DNA of 60,427 bases from Mesostigma viride (Eukaryota > Streptophyta > Mesostigmatophyceae > Mesostigmatales > Mesostigmataceae). The stretch's first letter is position 1; each line of letters opens with the position of its first letter. The stretch covers positions 1 through 60,427 of the forward strand of contig RPFO01000836.1 in the NCBI GenBank assembly GCA_009746045.1. Reading direction: 5' to 3'. Below the pieces are notes generated by a model. The model ran no database searches, had not been told where the DNA came from, and worked only from the letters and a program-made list of their open reading frames with translations. The position numbers and the translations under genes were made by a program. Below, piece by piece: positions 1 to 11,595 of this stretch.

Positions 1-170
1 GGGGAAGGGTCTGCATCCCAAACCCCCCAACACCCCCCCCCCTCCATTTTCTGTGCATGGGGGTGGGGGTGGGGGTCCGACCCTTTACCCCCCGCCCCCC
101 CAGTTTTGGGGTAGGGGGGGAGGTAGACCCCCCCCCTCTATACACTACCCCTCTATACACTAGCTCCGGG
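1..170. repeat. G/C homopolymer low-complexity tract
   Basis: Long runs of C and G alternate here with short spacers, including a repeated GGGGGT pattern and a doubled CTATACACTA segment near 140-165. No gene is visible. Such tracts are prone to assembly error. Confidence 0.8.
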
Positions 171-693
171 AGTGTCGCGGTGAGAGCCAGTTAAGAGGCA
201 CCTTGAAATTAAATAAGAGGCGTACGTGCCTCTATCTTTGAGATATATTTTCAGAGGCGAGTTTCTATTGGCGTTAATTTGTAGTATTGTACGACAACAT
301 GTCAACAAGGGTGACGGAAAGCAAGTACTGAAGTCGCCGTTGTGTCGCGGAGACGTTTCTAGATGGCAAAATTAAATATGTGGCGTACCCTGGGTGTACC
401 TCCAGCGATATCGTGATTTGAATGGTATAGTGCATTGGTGGTACTGCACGACGGTATTGGACGGAGTTCCCGGTCTGGCAAGCGGATTTTGCATCTCACT
501 TTCAGAAAAGGGCTCGGGTACACGACGCGCCGCGACGTTGTAAAAAGGCTCGCAGAAAAGAATCCTAGGCGACTACCTATTTGGCGCCGCGTCGGTCTTG
601 ACGCTGTTTGCTCCGTTGGATCTGCATCTACGGCGTTCGTGGGTTGTTTCAAAACCCGGTCAATGAGATTTTGCGGAAAAGTCGGGGATATAT
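171..693. other. Unassigned flank of the YR retrotransposon
   Basis: There is no recognisable domain, repeat or RNA. The open frames here are short and have no visible family signature. The stretch ends at GGGATATATA, where repeat A1 of the retrotransposon begins. Confidence 0.4.
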
Positions 694-1127
694 AATCGTG
701 GTTCTCTGAACATAGTTTCTTTATAGTGAGATGGAAGGGTAGCCGCTATAGCTAGGTTATTGGGTTCACGTGACATACCTTTTGAGGCCGGTGCGGCCTG
801 ATCCGGATCAGTCGTGGCCAAAGCTTTGGCCAGTTTTTCTTGGCCAGGTGGCAGGAGCTACGTTGAGATATAAACCTGCCACTGTCTAGGTTTCTTGGCT
901 CATGGCGTAGTGATTAACTAGATCTAGATTCTTTCTCTCACGCAATATGTGACCTAATAGCCCCGGCAGCCTTACGTAAGCTGCCGGCAATTAGAACGCC
1001 ACATTGCGTCATTTGTTCAGACGCAACATTTGCGTGGCGAAAAAATGCCGTCCGGGCCAAGGCCGCATGACACGCAAAAAAGGACAAAAACAAACCCACC
1101 TAGCTAAGGTCGGCCTCTTTTCTTTTC
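694..1127 (+). repeat. Split direct repeat A1
   Basis: This 434-bp segment is repeated at 11137-11570 with only isolated differences (for example AAGC versus AACA near 820/11263). It starts AATCGTGGTTCTCTG and ends with TCTTTTCTTTTC. It is the upstream terminal repeat of the YR retrotransposon and probably holds its promoter. Confidence 0.92.
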
Positions 1128-1214
1128 ACGAGGGCGGCGACAGCAAGCCAGGGGAAACGAACCTCTGGTTTGACGAACCTGTACTGTCGGAGCCATTTTT
1201 GGCCCTGAGCAGCA

Positions 1215-2268
1215 ATGCCGAAGGGGCGCAAAGCTACAGGAGGGCAGGCAGCGCGCGGGGAGGACGGGACGCCCACACCGCGGGCTGCTGCCGCCAGTCA
1301 CGCGCCAGTCGCCTTCAGCGCCAAAAAGAAGCAGCTCGCCACTCTGCTCGCCAAGTGCATCAGCCCCGCAGAGGCGGTGGGGGCAGTCGAGCAGGTCTTC
1401 GGTGCCGAGGACTGGGTGACGGACGCCAGCTCGTGGAGCTCGAGCCAGCTGAAGTCTGTCGTGCAGTTGCTGGCCGATCACGTTGATGTTGGCGACGTGT
1501 TGGACGCACGTGACCCAAACGGAACGTTGGTGGCAAAACTGCTGGCCGTGGCAGATCTCGCGGCGGACGAGGAGGAGGATCAGGCGCTGCCACCAACGAC
1601 ACCTGCGCAGCGAAAAATGGCCAAGCCGAAAGGCGCGGCCAAGGTTTCGGCAGGTGGGGGGGCTGTCGGAAAGGAAATGAGGGCGAGGTTGGCGACATTC
1701 GTTGGGGCACCTCCGGAAACCGAAAATCAGGACGACGAGGAGGACGAGGAGGGGGAGGTCGCAGCCGAGAAATTCATGCAAGGTTTGAAGGCAGCGCTGG
1801 GAGGAATGGAGGGGGCGGGAAGCCACTTCAAGGCCTCGAAAGGGGTGGCGCTGCCAAGCCGAGCCAAGAGCGTGAAATATCGGGTTTCGGAGCGGGTGCT
1901 GCCGGGGGTGTTGGAGGACGCCAGCGACAATGGGATGGGAATCCGGTCGTGGGTCATGACGGTAAAGCCTGGAAATTGGCGGAACATGGAGAACAGGAAA
2001 ATTGTCATGAACATTGCATTGGCCATGGACACCCTTCTCAAGGAGCTGGGCTCAGCAGCCGGGGAGCTTGTGGGCATGGAGTACCTAATGAGGGTGGTGG
2101 CGGCCTTGCTGCAGGTGGAGGGCAAGGAGGGGGGGGTGGAAGGTGGCCAGCCACCTCCTGCCATTGGGGGAGGAGGCTGCACTGTCAGCCACCCCGGCTG
2201 TCAAGGCAGCTCTCCAAACTGCCATCCTCTTGGACAAGCTCAGCAAGGCTCAACAAGTAGGGAAATAG
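1215..2268 (+). CDS. Gag-like protein of the YR retrotransposon (frameshifted)
   Basis: The reading frame starts with ATG at 1215, 87 bp after repeat A1. It encodes a lysine/alanine-rich N-terminus, an acidic stretch near residues 170-182 and a hydrophobic helical C-terminal part. It has no zinc knuckle, which is common in DIRS-order Gag proteins. The frame runs wrongly to 2540 unless it changes at the G8 run near 2129-2136. After that change it continues with a helical alanine/leucine-rich tail and stops at TAG (2266-2268), which is the more natural end. It is probably the particle-forming protein of the element, judged by position, because no sequence domain is recognisable. Confidence 0.6.
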
Positions 2269-2422
2269 AATCCCAGCGGGACCGCTCCCTTTTCCCGCTG
2301 CCATACCCACTTAGGCCAGCGTACACCGCGTGGGGCAGGGTGAGATCGGCACGCCGGCGACAGCGTGCCACGCGCCGCCACCGCGAGTACACACTGCAAT
2401 GCAAGGTAGTGCGTTGGCTTAA

Positions 2423-4735
2423 TTGGCTGTGGGGGGGGGGCAAGACCCTCCTCCTAACCCTAGAGGGGCGTGCTCTAAGGGGAGGGAGGAGGCCCTTGCG
2501 AGGGTCAAGAGGCACTGCACCTGGCACAGTCGCCGCGTAGGGGGCGTTGCGACAGGCCAGGAGCAAGAAGGTGCTGATGCAATATATGGGAAGCAGAATA
2601 AGTATGAACAACTGCGCGCGGACGCGGTGAGTCTACCAAAGGCGGAGGTGGCGGGGAAGGCACGGCTGCTCGACCTGTTGGCTATGCGGCCGAGCTGGCG
2701 GGAGATATATGCCAGCGAAGAGAACTGCATCAAGCCAGCGGTCGTGGCGAGCGCAAAGTATTGGAATGTGCCCAAGCCCAGCCGGGGATGCTCCATGGCT
2801 GAATGGGGCAAGCTCATGAGCCGGGCAGCGGGCGTGGGCATGGTGGCGTTCCGGGAGAGGCGGCCCAAGTGGGTGGATGGCTGCTTTGGAGTGGCCAAGG
2901 GGGTGGGTGAGCTTCGGTTCATCGTCAACAGGAAGCTGGGCAACCTGCTGTGGGTGGACCCCCCCAAGATCCTGCTACCCCACCTGGGCATCCTCGTGGA
3001 GGTCTACATCAAAGGCTGGTGCTACTGCGCCAAGAGCGACCTCGTGTCATACTACTACTCCATCGAGGTGCCCGAGTGGTGGTGGGACTACCAAGGGCTT
3101 CCTAGTGTGTGGTCGACTAGCGTAGGTCTGGCAGGGCCCAGGCGGAAGGTGTGGCCCGTGCTCAAGGTGCTGGCCATGGGACATTCCCATGCGGTGGCGC
3201 TGGGGGAGGCCATCCATGAGATGGTGCTCTACATGACCGGTGCCCTGGATCCGAGGCGCCAGGTCAACTACCTCTCAAGCGCAGGTGAGCTCACCTTGGT
3301 GCGCGACGAGTGTGGCCAGCCACTGCGCTTGGCCATCGAGTACAAGGAGGAGCGCGCCGGGGAGCTTCAGATTGACCTGGAAAACCCCCCTGCCCCCATG
3401 CTGTCCATCACCATTGATGACTTGGTGGCCAGCAACGGGCGGACCTGCGAGGCGGTGAACCAGCTCATCACGCGCGCTATTGAGGAAGGCTACCTCCCTA
3501 ACAACCTTGTGCCGTCTAAGGAGAAGACTAAGATGGCGAGCCTGGAAGGGGACGAGCTAGAAGCCCTAGGGGTGGTGCACCGACGGAACGGCGTGCTGGA
3601 ACCAACGGTCAAGCAGCTCAACCTTGTGATCGCCCACACGCAGGCTATACTCACTCGAGGCCGAGCTACGGCCGAGGGGCTGGCTGCCGTCTTGGGGCGG
3701 TGGTTGTGGCTGCAGATGTTAAGCCGCAGCTGCTTGTCCATTTGGCAGCAATGTTTCAAATTCATCAGCCTGCAAGGGTGGGGGCAGCGATCCTGGGTGC
3801 TGTGGGCCGGGGTGCGGGAGGAGTTAGAGTGTGCCCTGGCCTTGGCTCCCATGCTAAGGGTTGACCGAAGCGCACCTTTGGCCCGTGAGGTGGTTGCATC
3901 TGACGCGTCCACCTACGGGCAAGGTGTCGTGTACGCAACCATGGAGCCGGGCGATGTGACGGAGCTGGCGAGGGCACGAGAGGTGCGGGGGTACCCGACT
4001 TTGCTCATACCAAGTGAGGTGGCCTACGCTGGCCCTAGGCCACTGAGCGCGCGGGCGCAACAAGCAATCACTAGCCAGCAATGGCGGGTTGGGGTCCGGA
4101 GTCGTTGGCGGGATCCGGGGATGCACATCAACGAGAAGGAGGTGCGGGCTGCAGTGAAGGGCGTGGAGAGGAGTGCGCGCAGCTTGGCAAACCGAGGCAA
4201 GCGGGTGGTGAGGTTGGTGGACTCCACCGCGGCGTTGGGCTGCTTGGCTAAGGGGCGGTCCTCATCCCACAAGCTCAACAAGCAGTGCCGCCGCTTGTGC
4301 GCGCTGACCCTCGCCACTGGGAGTCGTTCCCAGTGGGTGTGGACGCCGAGTGCACTTCAACCAGCCGATGGCGTTTCTCGCGGCCAATCCATGGCGACTT
4401 TCTTGGCAGGCTGGGTGCGCGACCTGACCGCGGAAGGCATCCATCCTAACCCGGGGCCCCCTGCACCTGTTAGCTATCTTCCATTGCTAGAGGGGAAAGT
4501 AAAGCCGGCTACCTTGCTGGCCTACCGTCGTGGTCTTGATTCCCTCTTGACTTGGTGGGAGGCAGGTGGGCGGGCGGACAGGTCATCGTCACGAGCTGAC
4601 ACCCTTGAGGAGACATTTTGTGCGTATGTCGCCTGGGCTCATTTTCGGGGGTACAGCCGCCAAACGTGTGTCATGCAATGCCTTGATGGGGTTGCAACTT
4701 TATTATCCCGGTATGGTGAAGCGGTGGGACTTGGC
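2423..4735 (+). CDS. Reverse transcriptase-RNase H, with start of tyrosine recombinase
   Basis: This is the polymerase of the YR retrotransposon. The RT fingers and palm are visible: the KSDLVSYYYSIEV segment near residue 204 carries the first catalytic Asp, GHSHAVALGEAIHE is motif B, and SITIDDLVAS near residue 330 is the catalytic IDD box. RNase H follows with Asp in VASDASTYG (about 492), Glu in INEKEVRAAV (about 569) and Asp in RLVDSTAALG (about 597). The order and motif form are those of DIRS-type RT-RH proteins. The frame opens at a TTG and has no ATG until about residue 88 (position 2684), so the true start is uncertain and may need translation coupled to the upstream ORF. After residue 700 it enters the N-terminal part of the recombinase and then loses frame. 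Confidence 0.85.
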
Positions 4736-4957
4736 CCGTGGCGTCCTCGCTGCATGGGTGGAAAACACTTGTGCCCCCCCGTGCCCCTCCTCCCATTCCA
4801 TGGAAGGCGGCGTTTGCACTTGCCAGCACGATGGTCATGCACGGTCAGCGCCTTGCGGGCCTGCTGGTGGTCATCGTGTTCCGCCATTACCTGCGAATCT
4901 CGGAGGCGCTGAACCTCCGTGTTGGCCATGTGCGCCTCCAGCCTGACGTTCGGCTTG

Positions 4958-5290
4958 CACTAGGAACTCAGATTCTGAGAATTTTCTCAAAACCCTCAAT
5001 TTTCTCACCCTTTGTGAGAATTTTTTGAGAAAATTGAGAAAAATCTCAATTTTTTTCCGCAAACGCTAGGCAAAAAATCTCACCAGGGTGAGATTTTGGT
5101 GAGAAAAAGGGGGTTTTGGTGAGATTGGGGTGAGAAAAAACCCTAAAGTGAGAAAAAAGGTGAGAATGGGTGAGAAAAAGTGAGAAAAAGTGAGAAAATT
5201 GAGAAAATTGAGAAGTTTCTCACCAACACGAGAAAAATCACTAACACGAGAAAAATCACAAGTCAACGTGGTGAGAAATTTCTCACCAAG
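4958..5290 (+). repeat. Left terminal and subterminal repeat of the CACTA element
   Basis: It starts CACTAGGAACTC and is followed by dense TGAGAAA/TTTTCTCA motifs, with the GTGAGAAAAAG type most frequent. It is the inverted counterpart of 10140-10487. Such arrays are the known binding substrate of transposition proteins in this superfamily. Confidence 0.8.
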
Positions 5291-5440
5291 AGTGTAACAC
5301 GAGAAAAATCATGAGCTTTATTTCGTCTTAACGTGAAAAAAAACTCAACACCACTTTGATATGCATTATAGGGTGCACAAAGGTGCAATATAGGGTTGTC
5401 ATACAATATAAAACAGCACATCATTCCATAAACAATGCTG

Positions 5441-6361
5441 TCATGCCCAAATTAAATCAATAGTCATCTTCTTCAGAACTGCTGTCCGAGGGTTGCTTGC
5501 ATCAACATCATCTTCTGATGACATAGTGTCATCCCCACTAGTGTCGCAATAGTTCACAGCTTTACGCTGCCTTCCACTGGCCCTCTTTGCCATAGGGACC
5601 TCCTCAATTACAACGGTGGGCTGGCTAGGTCCAGCATCTGTGGGAGCACCACGCTTGCGGCTGCGCCCTCGAGCAGGTGCCTTGCCAGCGCGGCGCACCA
5701 CGTCGCCATCACCTAGGTCTGCCGCTGCCACCTTCTTCTTCTTGGACCCCTTCTTCTTGCCTTTCTTCTTGCCACTAGGCGGTGGCGGTGGCATCGGCTC
5801 ACCCTCCTCAATCACTTCAAACTGCGGCATGGTGGGGAAATCTGCTGCCACGCTGTGATACATATGGTTACTGAGGGCAGATTGCGCCTGATGTGCCATG
5901 CTCCATGGCAGTTTGGCAGGGATTACCACCATTTCGGGAGCATAGCATTCATCGACGACATACCCAACTGAGCTCACTGCACCTGGCAACACAAGGCACG
6001 ACGACCTGGGGGCCTGTGCGCTGCTGATGACCACCAACCTCTCATGGGGCAGGTGAGCGACATGAAGGCGATCAAAAAGCTCCACCTTCAACAACAGCTG
6101 CCATTCCCAGCCCCCTCGTGGGTACTCTAACCTGGCCTTCAGAATGTGTGTGATGAAACCAAAGTCTACACCGCCCGGGCCATGCACCGCGCAACTCCCG
6201 CATTCTTGTGCCGCTTTCCCTGGGATTGGTCCGCAGCCTCCGTGCGGTAGTTGAACCCGTGTATCCTGACTTTGTGGAAAGAATCCGCGTAGCGCTTCAC
6301 GCCCCCACACGCCGCTACAATGCCTTGCGGCACAAGCGGCGTCAGGTTTAATGATGCCCAT
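5441..6361 (-). CDS. Hypothetical basic protein inside the CACTA element
   Basis: This is a 306-residue frame starting with ATG (complement of 6359-6361). I do not recognise a family. Residues about 90-190 look like a folded domain with alternating hydrophobic segments. A proline run precedes a lysine-rich tract (KKKGKKKGSKKKK, about residue 195), which resembles a nuclear localisation signal. The C-terminus is Ser/Asp-rich. A short upstream frame (6166-6546, same strand) overlaps in another phase and could be a preceding exon. Coding status is plausible from length and composition, but function is unknown; it may be cargo or an accessory transposition protein. Confidence 0.45.
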   Translation of the reverse strand: MGIIKPDAACAARHCSGVWGREALRGFFPQSQDTRVQLPHGGCGPIPGKAAQECGSCAVHGPGGVDFGFITHILKARLEYPRGGWEWQLLLKVELFDRLHVAHLPHERLVVISSAQAPRSSCLVLPGAVSSVGYVVDECYAPEMVVIPAKLPWSMAHQAQSALSNHMYHSVAADFPTMPQFEVIEEGEPMPPPPPSGKKKGKKKGSKKKKVAAADLGDGDVVRRAGKAPARGRSRKRGAPTDAGPSQPTVVIEEVPMAKRASGRQRKAVNYCDTSGDDTMSSEDDVDASNPRTAVLKKMTIDLIWA

Positions 6362-6375
6362 GCAAGCACGTTGAA

Positions 6376-6836
6376 CGTTGTGTCAGCACAGCGATCTCGC
6401 CTGCATTCAAACAAACACACACCGATAACCCAGCAAAGAGTATTATTATTGCAAGTATTGGTTATTAAAAAAAATAGAACAGATACAACACAGGACGCTT
6501 TTACTGGCGGCAAGATCATGGCACCCGGATGGGTAAAACCAAACAAACTAGATATTAATTACTAGGGCTGGCTTTGTGACAGTAAAACATGATTGCATGG
6601 CTAATCCCAAGGCGCCTTTCAATAGGACTGAATTAAAATAACCAAAGCAGACGGCGTAAGTAGCATTTGCAAAAAACAAGGCTCACCAGTAGGCCTCGTC
6701 GCCATTCGCAGGGTCGCTGTAATCAGCCTTGGGAAAGGCATCTTCTACCAGCAAATCCCTTGCCGCGTTGTGTCAGCACAGCGATCCCCCCTGCATCCAA
6801 ACAAAGGCACACCGATAACCAAGCAAAGAGTATGCA
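6376..6836 (+). repeat. Pair of 60-bp direct repeats
   Basis: The segment starting GTTGTGTCAGCACAGCGATC at about 6378 recurs at about 6767 with a few substitutions. Both copies end in CACCGATAACC(C/A)AGCAAAGAGTAT. The meaning is unknown; they lie inside the CACTA element. Confidence 0.7.
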
Positions 6837-6838
6837 AA

Positions 6839-9130
6839 TGTGTAGCCTTGTTCATTGAAATTATGGCTGGCTTACGCAAAGAGCGACTGTAAGATGACCT
6901 ATACAGTGGGGCCGGAAACAGCTTGCTTGATCAGGGCGTGTTTTTCGAGCTTCACTGGCCGGGAGTGTCTTAGTAGTGGTGAGAACCATTGCTGCGATCG
7001 CTTTCCCACCATTTACGAGGAAATACCCGCAAATGAAAAACCACTGAAACGGTCTAGCTAGTCAGTCATTACATTAGCCACATGCCATCATGCATGTTTC
7101 CAAACGTCCAGGAACTGCACACGGTGCAAATGCCATTTGCAGTGCAAAAATCCAGAGGACACGACCTCATTGCTTCATATTTGTATGCAGAAGACTAAAA
7201 AAGTAACATGCATTAATGGCCCGCATGCATAAAGGGCCTGAATTCTGATGCGGGCCCAACGGCAGCACCGCCAAAGCAGATAAGGGCCCGCAGTCTGATG
7301 CGGGCCCCACGGCACCACCGCCATAGCAGAGCTCGAAGGTCGTGGTGCGCGTGAAACGTACGTATGCCCTTTGTCGGTAGGTGCCGTTGGGGTCAAATTG
7401 GGTGCCGCCAAAATCGGGCCGACGCGTCAATAGACTGAGGCCGTCGATGAGAGCCATCATGCGGCTTGGGGAACTTCAGCTAAGTTAACTTAACCCATAG
7501 TCCGGAAACAGGGCGATATATCGCCCTGTTTGACCCCCGGTGGCGCGGCGCTCAATTCCGGGAGCGCCGCGCCACCTGTGACGGATGTCAGTGGTCCGGT
7601 GGGTCTGGGAACACTTAAGGACGAAGGTGATGCATAGGTTTGGGGGTAATATTCGCCATAGCCTGGTAAATACAACGTGTATTGAGACAGCATCACGTGA
7701 CTTTGGCGGGAAATTTTCACTCGCGCGCGCGCGTAACGAGATATGGCTGCTAGCGTGCCGTTATCAAGGAAATTTTGCGTATCGCGGCTTGTAATGGTTC
7801 AGAATGTTGCTCAGAATGATGATGCGTGATTTTCGTAGGTCAGGGGTGGCCAGATGTATAGCATTGGTAAAATACAGGTAGGACATTACTGCTTTCTTGG
7901 TCGTCAGTACCAGATGAGTAATGGCATGCCATATTTCGATTTTCTTCTTATGGCCCGGCAGTCTGCGCCAGCCCGAGCACCCAGGTTTGGTACGGGACAT
8001 CCGCAGCAGCGTCCCTGTGAATTCGGATGCGTTTATAGGTCATCTTTGCACAGAACATCAACCTGGTAGTCATGTCGGATGCATGCATTATGCGGCTATG
8101 GCGGCCTATGCCTGGAAAGCATTAGCCAGTGTGAGATATGAGGGTCCCGGCCAGCAGAACCCGGAAAGGTCGTGATCAAGCCAGGTACGGCAACGTGTTT
8201 GCATGTCGTTTGCACGGGAATCTGTCGTTTATACATCCATTTTACACGAGTGTATCAGTGCCTCTTGCAGCAGGTTTCCATGCCTGCTGTATGAGTGCTA
8301 TTAGCCCCAAATCTGCTCAGTTTGTGGTGTTTCTTTGGAGGATGCCATTCCGTTAGTGCTGGTTTAGCACTTCTTTGTTTCCCAGCACTTTTTACAGTCC
8401 TATGTGGCTGTATACAATGCATAAGTGTGTGGCATTTCATGGATGGCTGCTTACGCGCGCGTAACCCACACACGTAAATGAGCGCATTATATAGGTCAGA
8501 TGGGCTATCCGTGCGGTCTGACCCAAGGAAAGCATGGTGGCACTATCTATTGACATTGTCCAACCCCAGAATAATTTTTTAGAACCCTCCCTGCAGGGGT
8601 AAACTACTAAGGGGATTTCCCTTGCCTGAAAATGATCGTCTTTTGTCCAACTTTGGCAGTAAATATCTTGCAAAGCACTGAATGGACTCGGGATATTATT
8701 GCATTTTCTGAAAGCCCTTGAAGTGTAGATACTCCTAGCACCTTGGTTGGGGGTATTTGGAGTTGTGGCCTATGAGTTATGATTTTTTCCATTTTCAGGG
8801 GTCTAAAAATGCCAAAAACCCATTCCCGGACTATGGGTTAACGCAAACCACTGGTCGCCCACGTCGGGAACCGGCCCAACGGCTCTCCCGCAACAGAAAA
8901 TTACGCGGCATACTGCATAAGTCGTCGGATTGTTACATTTCGACGGTCAAGATTTCATGATGAGGTTTGCGTTCAATTTGCCGCAGTTTGCCGCCCATAG
9001 AAAGTAGTTGTTGGACTCGTTGCCCACGATGAAACACAATCAAGCAAGCCGTTTCCGGCCCCACCGTGTAGGTCATGCATGTAGTCGCTCTTCACGTCAG
9101 CCAGCCGTAATTTCAATGCACAAGGCTACA
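6839..9130. repeat. Inverted repeat pair inside the CACTA element
   Basis: About 100 bp at 6839-6940 (from TGTGTAGCCTTG through GCTTGCTTGAT) is present in reverse complement at about 9033-9130 with roughly 85% identity by eye. The 2.1-kb interval between has no recognisable coding sequence. It could be a further nested element or a rearranged duplicate. Confidence 0.65.
7215..7580. repeat. Direct repeat and palindromes
   Basis: A segment reading CTGATGCGGGCCC followed by ACGGCA-CACCGCC occurs twice (about 7246 and 7294). A perfect short palindrome CAGGGCGATATATCGCCCTG lies at about 7510-7529. It is followed by a 15-bp stem, GGTGGCGCGGCGCTC paired with its complement across an 8-bp loop (7540-7577). 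These could form strong hairpins. Confidence 0.7.
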
Positions 9131-9832
9131 CATTTCCATCTCCATTCATATTCATAATCCTGCACGACTCGAAAACGCGGACAAGATAACGGCAGGCTCG
9201 AGCTACCATGGTCCGGATTCTCCCGATTTCTGGCCTGCGCTGGTTGTCTCCTTGATATTGGCAACTCTCTCCGGCCGGTAAGAGATTTTCCGCAGTTTGG
9301 CTGTTTCGAAACGTTAATTAAGTGAGATGCCTTCGGATCAGGAGACTCACACAGCCGCGAAATCATGCCAAAGGTCATATGTTCGATCCCTTGCTGGTAG
9401 CTTCTGAGCTTTCTTATTTTCTGTGTTCCGCGGAATCTCAGATTTGGGCCGCTAGCGTTTTCACGTTTGTTGCTTTCTGATCCGACGACAACGTTGTGCC
9501 TTGCTCGTGTGACATCTGGCGCATGGTGTGATTCATGTGTATGGTGCTGCCTTGCCACATGGGGCTGCTTTGCCATAAGAGTGAGTGTTGGGTTCTACAC
9601 ATTTGCTGCATGGACCGTTAGGTGCTGGTGAGCTCTTCCTTGTAGAACGCTTACATCTATGTCAAGGATCTGATTTCTTCTCCTCTTGCGTATATTGTGT
9701 CGGTTTGCTTTATTTCTTGCAGGGACCACGAGAGTAAAATGCAAGCGGTTCCACTTTCAAGTCAGCATGTGACGCCCTGTCGACCGGCCCGCTTTGTTAG
9801 TTAGCTAGCTACCATATAGTATTTGATGATAG

Positions 9833-9985
9833 GCATTGAATGCGGAAGATGTCATAACGCCATAACAGACTGTGTTGAACAGGCATTGAATGCCGAAGAT
9901 GTCATAACGCCATAACAGACTGTGTTGAACAGGCATATTTGAATGCCGAAGATGTACATAACGCCATAACAGTGTTGAATAGTTG
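9833..9985 (+). repeat. Three tandem 50-bp repeats
   Basis: The unit starts AGGCATTGAATGC and ends CAGACTGTGTTGAAC. Two copies are almost identical and the third is diverged and slightly longer. Confidence 0.85.
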
Positions 9986-10139
9986 AATCAACGGGTTCTT
10001 GCAGCTGTAAACATTAAAATTATTCAAACATTTAATGAAAAAATCATTATTGTTCGTGCTGTTTTGAACAGCGGTTGTTACTGGCACTGCATGCATGTGT
10101 CTGCTGCCAGCATATTGCATTATGGGTGTGTTTTTCAGC

Positions 10140-10487
10140 GCTGTGTTTTCTCACTTTTCTCACTTTTCTCACGTCCTGTTTTTCTCACTTTTCTCACTTT
10201 TCTCACGTCCTGATTTTCTCACTTCTCTCACGTTTCACACCTCCCGTTTTTCTCACTTATCTCACGTCCTGTTTTTTGAGATTTTTCTCACGTTTTTCCC
10301 CTTTTTTCACCTTTTTGGGGCAATCTCACCCGGGTGAGAAACGTGTTTTCTCACCCATTCTCACCCCATTCTCACCCTTTTTTCTCACCTTTCTCACCCA
10401 TTCTCACCCATTTCTCACCCTTTTTCTCACCTTTCTCACCCTTTTTCTCACCATTTCTCACCCATTCTCAAAGCCGAGTTCCTAGTG
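10140..10487 (-). repeat. Right terminal and subterminal repeat of the CACTA element
   Basis: Repeated TTCTCACC and TTTTCTCACTT motifs lead to the terminus GAGTTCCTAGTG, which is the complement of CACTAGGAACTC. It is the mirror of 4958-5290. Confidence 0.8.
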
Positions 10488-11001
10488 TGGGCCGGCTCAA
10501 CGGGGCGCCCTACTGCTGAGGTCTACCAAGACCTCTAAGGGCAAGACTCAGTCAGTGGTGGTAGAAGATGTGATGTCTGAAACCATCCTCCGTCGCTGCA
10601 TCGCGGGTAAGCACGCTTGGGAGGCCGTGTTCCCTTTCACCTACCCGCAATTCAGGCGCATTTGGCAGGATGCAACTCAGGCCTTGGGGGTCGCCCAGAT
10701 TTTCACCATTCACGGGCTGCGGCATGGGGGTGCCACTCATGATTTCCTCGCGGGTTGCAGCATGGGGGACATCCAGGGCCGGGGGCGCTGGCTTAGCAGC
10801 TCCACGGTTGCCCATTATGTGGGCTTGCACCGCAGTTTGGAGGTGGAGCTGCCTGAGGTTCTTCTTCGGGCCATGGCCGCCTGCCCCCCTCGGGCCTGGC
10901 GGGCTATTTTGAACTTGCCCTCCACCTAGTTTGGTTGTTCATTTCTATGTCATTATGCTAGGTTCTTTGCCCCTGGCATGGATCGCCAGGGAGGGTTATA
11001 A

Positions 11002-11138
11002 GGGTAAGGCTAGCCTTTGCCAAGCAATAAGTGTTCCCATGAGCATCGGCGGCCGGGATGTGGCCTGCCTTTTGTATGTGCTCCACTCATTGTTTTAATA
11101 AAGAGTCTGGTTACCCTGGAGTTCCACGGTTAATAGAA
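11002..11138 (+). repeat. Split direct repeat B1
   Basis: It starts GGGTAAGGCTAGCC and ends GTTAATAGAA. It matches B2 (11596-11723) except for an internal 10-bp gap, and it abuts A2 directly. It contains an AATAAA hexamer near 11096, a possible polyadenylation signal. Confidence 0.9.
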
Positions 11139-11570
11139 TCGTGGTTCTCTGAACATAGTTTCTTTATAGTGAGATGGAAGGGTAGCCGCTATAGCTAGGT
11201 TATTGGGTTCACGTGACATACCTTTTGAGGCCGGTGCGGCCTGATCCGGATCAGTCGTGGCCAACACTTTGGCCAGTTTTTCTTGGCCAGGTGGCAGGAG
11301 CTACGTTGAGATATAAACCTGCCACTGTCTAGTTTTCTTGGCTCATGGCGTAGTGATTAACTAGATCTAGATTCTTTCTCTCACGCAATATGTGACCTAA
11401 TAGCCCCGGCAGCCTTACGTAAGCTGCCGGCAATTAGAACGCCACATTGCGTCATTTGTTCAGACGCAACATTTGCGTGGCGAAAAAATGCCGTCCGGGC
11501 CAAGGCCGCATGACACGCAAAAAAGGACAAAAACAAACCCACCTAGCTAAGGTCGGCCTCTTTTCTTTTC
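11137..11570 (+). repeat. Split direct repeat A2
   Basis: This is the 434-bp copy of A1. The B1-A2 junction recreates the sequence expected of a circular intermediate in PAT-type elements. Confidence 0.92.
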
Positions 11571-11595
11571 CCGCCCACCCTCCCTGCGTGTTTGG

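Larger units (their letters stand above)
4958..10487. mobile_element. CACTA-type DNA transposon nested in the recombinase gene
   Basis: Both ends begin CACTAGGAACTC in inverted orientation (4958 onward; complement at 10476-10487). Behind each end lies more than 300 bp rich in TGAGAA-type repeats, like the subterminal binding arrays of CACTA/EnSpm elements. The flanks share the dinucleotide TG (4956-4957 and 10488-10489). Removing the insert and one TG restores the interrupted recombinase frame. No TNP2-like transposase is recognisable inside, so the copy is probably non-autonomous or eroded. Confidence 0.8.
4690..10929 (+). pseudogene. Tyrosine recombinase, split by the CACTA element
   Basis: The catalytic domain lies in two pieces. 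The 5' piece (to 4957) holds the first box, FRHYLRISEALNLR, with the conserved Arg. The 3' piece (10490-10929) holds HGLRHGGATHDFLAG, with the HxxR catalytic pair, and GRWLSSSTVAHYVGLH, with the presumed nucleophilic Tyr. Joining 4957 directly to 10490 gives an uninterrupted frame, which shows the 5.53-kb insertion is nested in a formerly continuous gene. One or two extra frame changes occur between about 4690 and 4770. The protein ends at TAG 10927-10929, about 70 bp before repeat B1. In this family the enzyme integrates a circular DNA copy. Confidence 0.85.

Noticed and set aside
435-695. 86-residue ORF
   Set aside because: It has no recognisable family and overlaps an antisense frame of similar length. 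Length alone does not support it.
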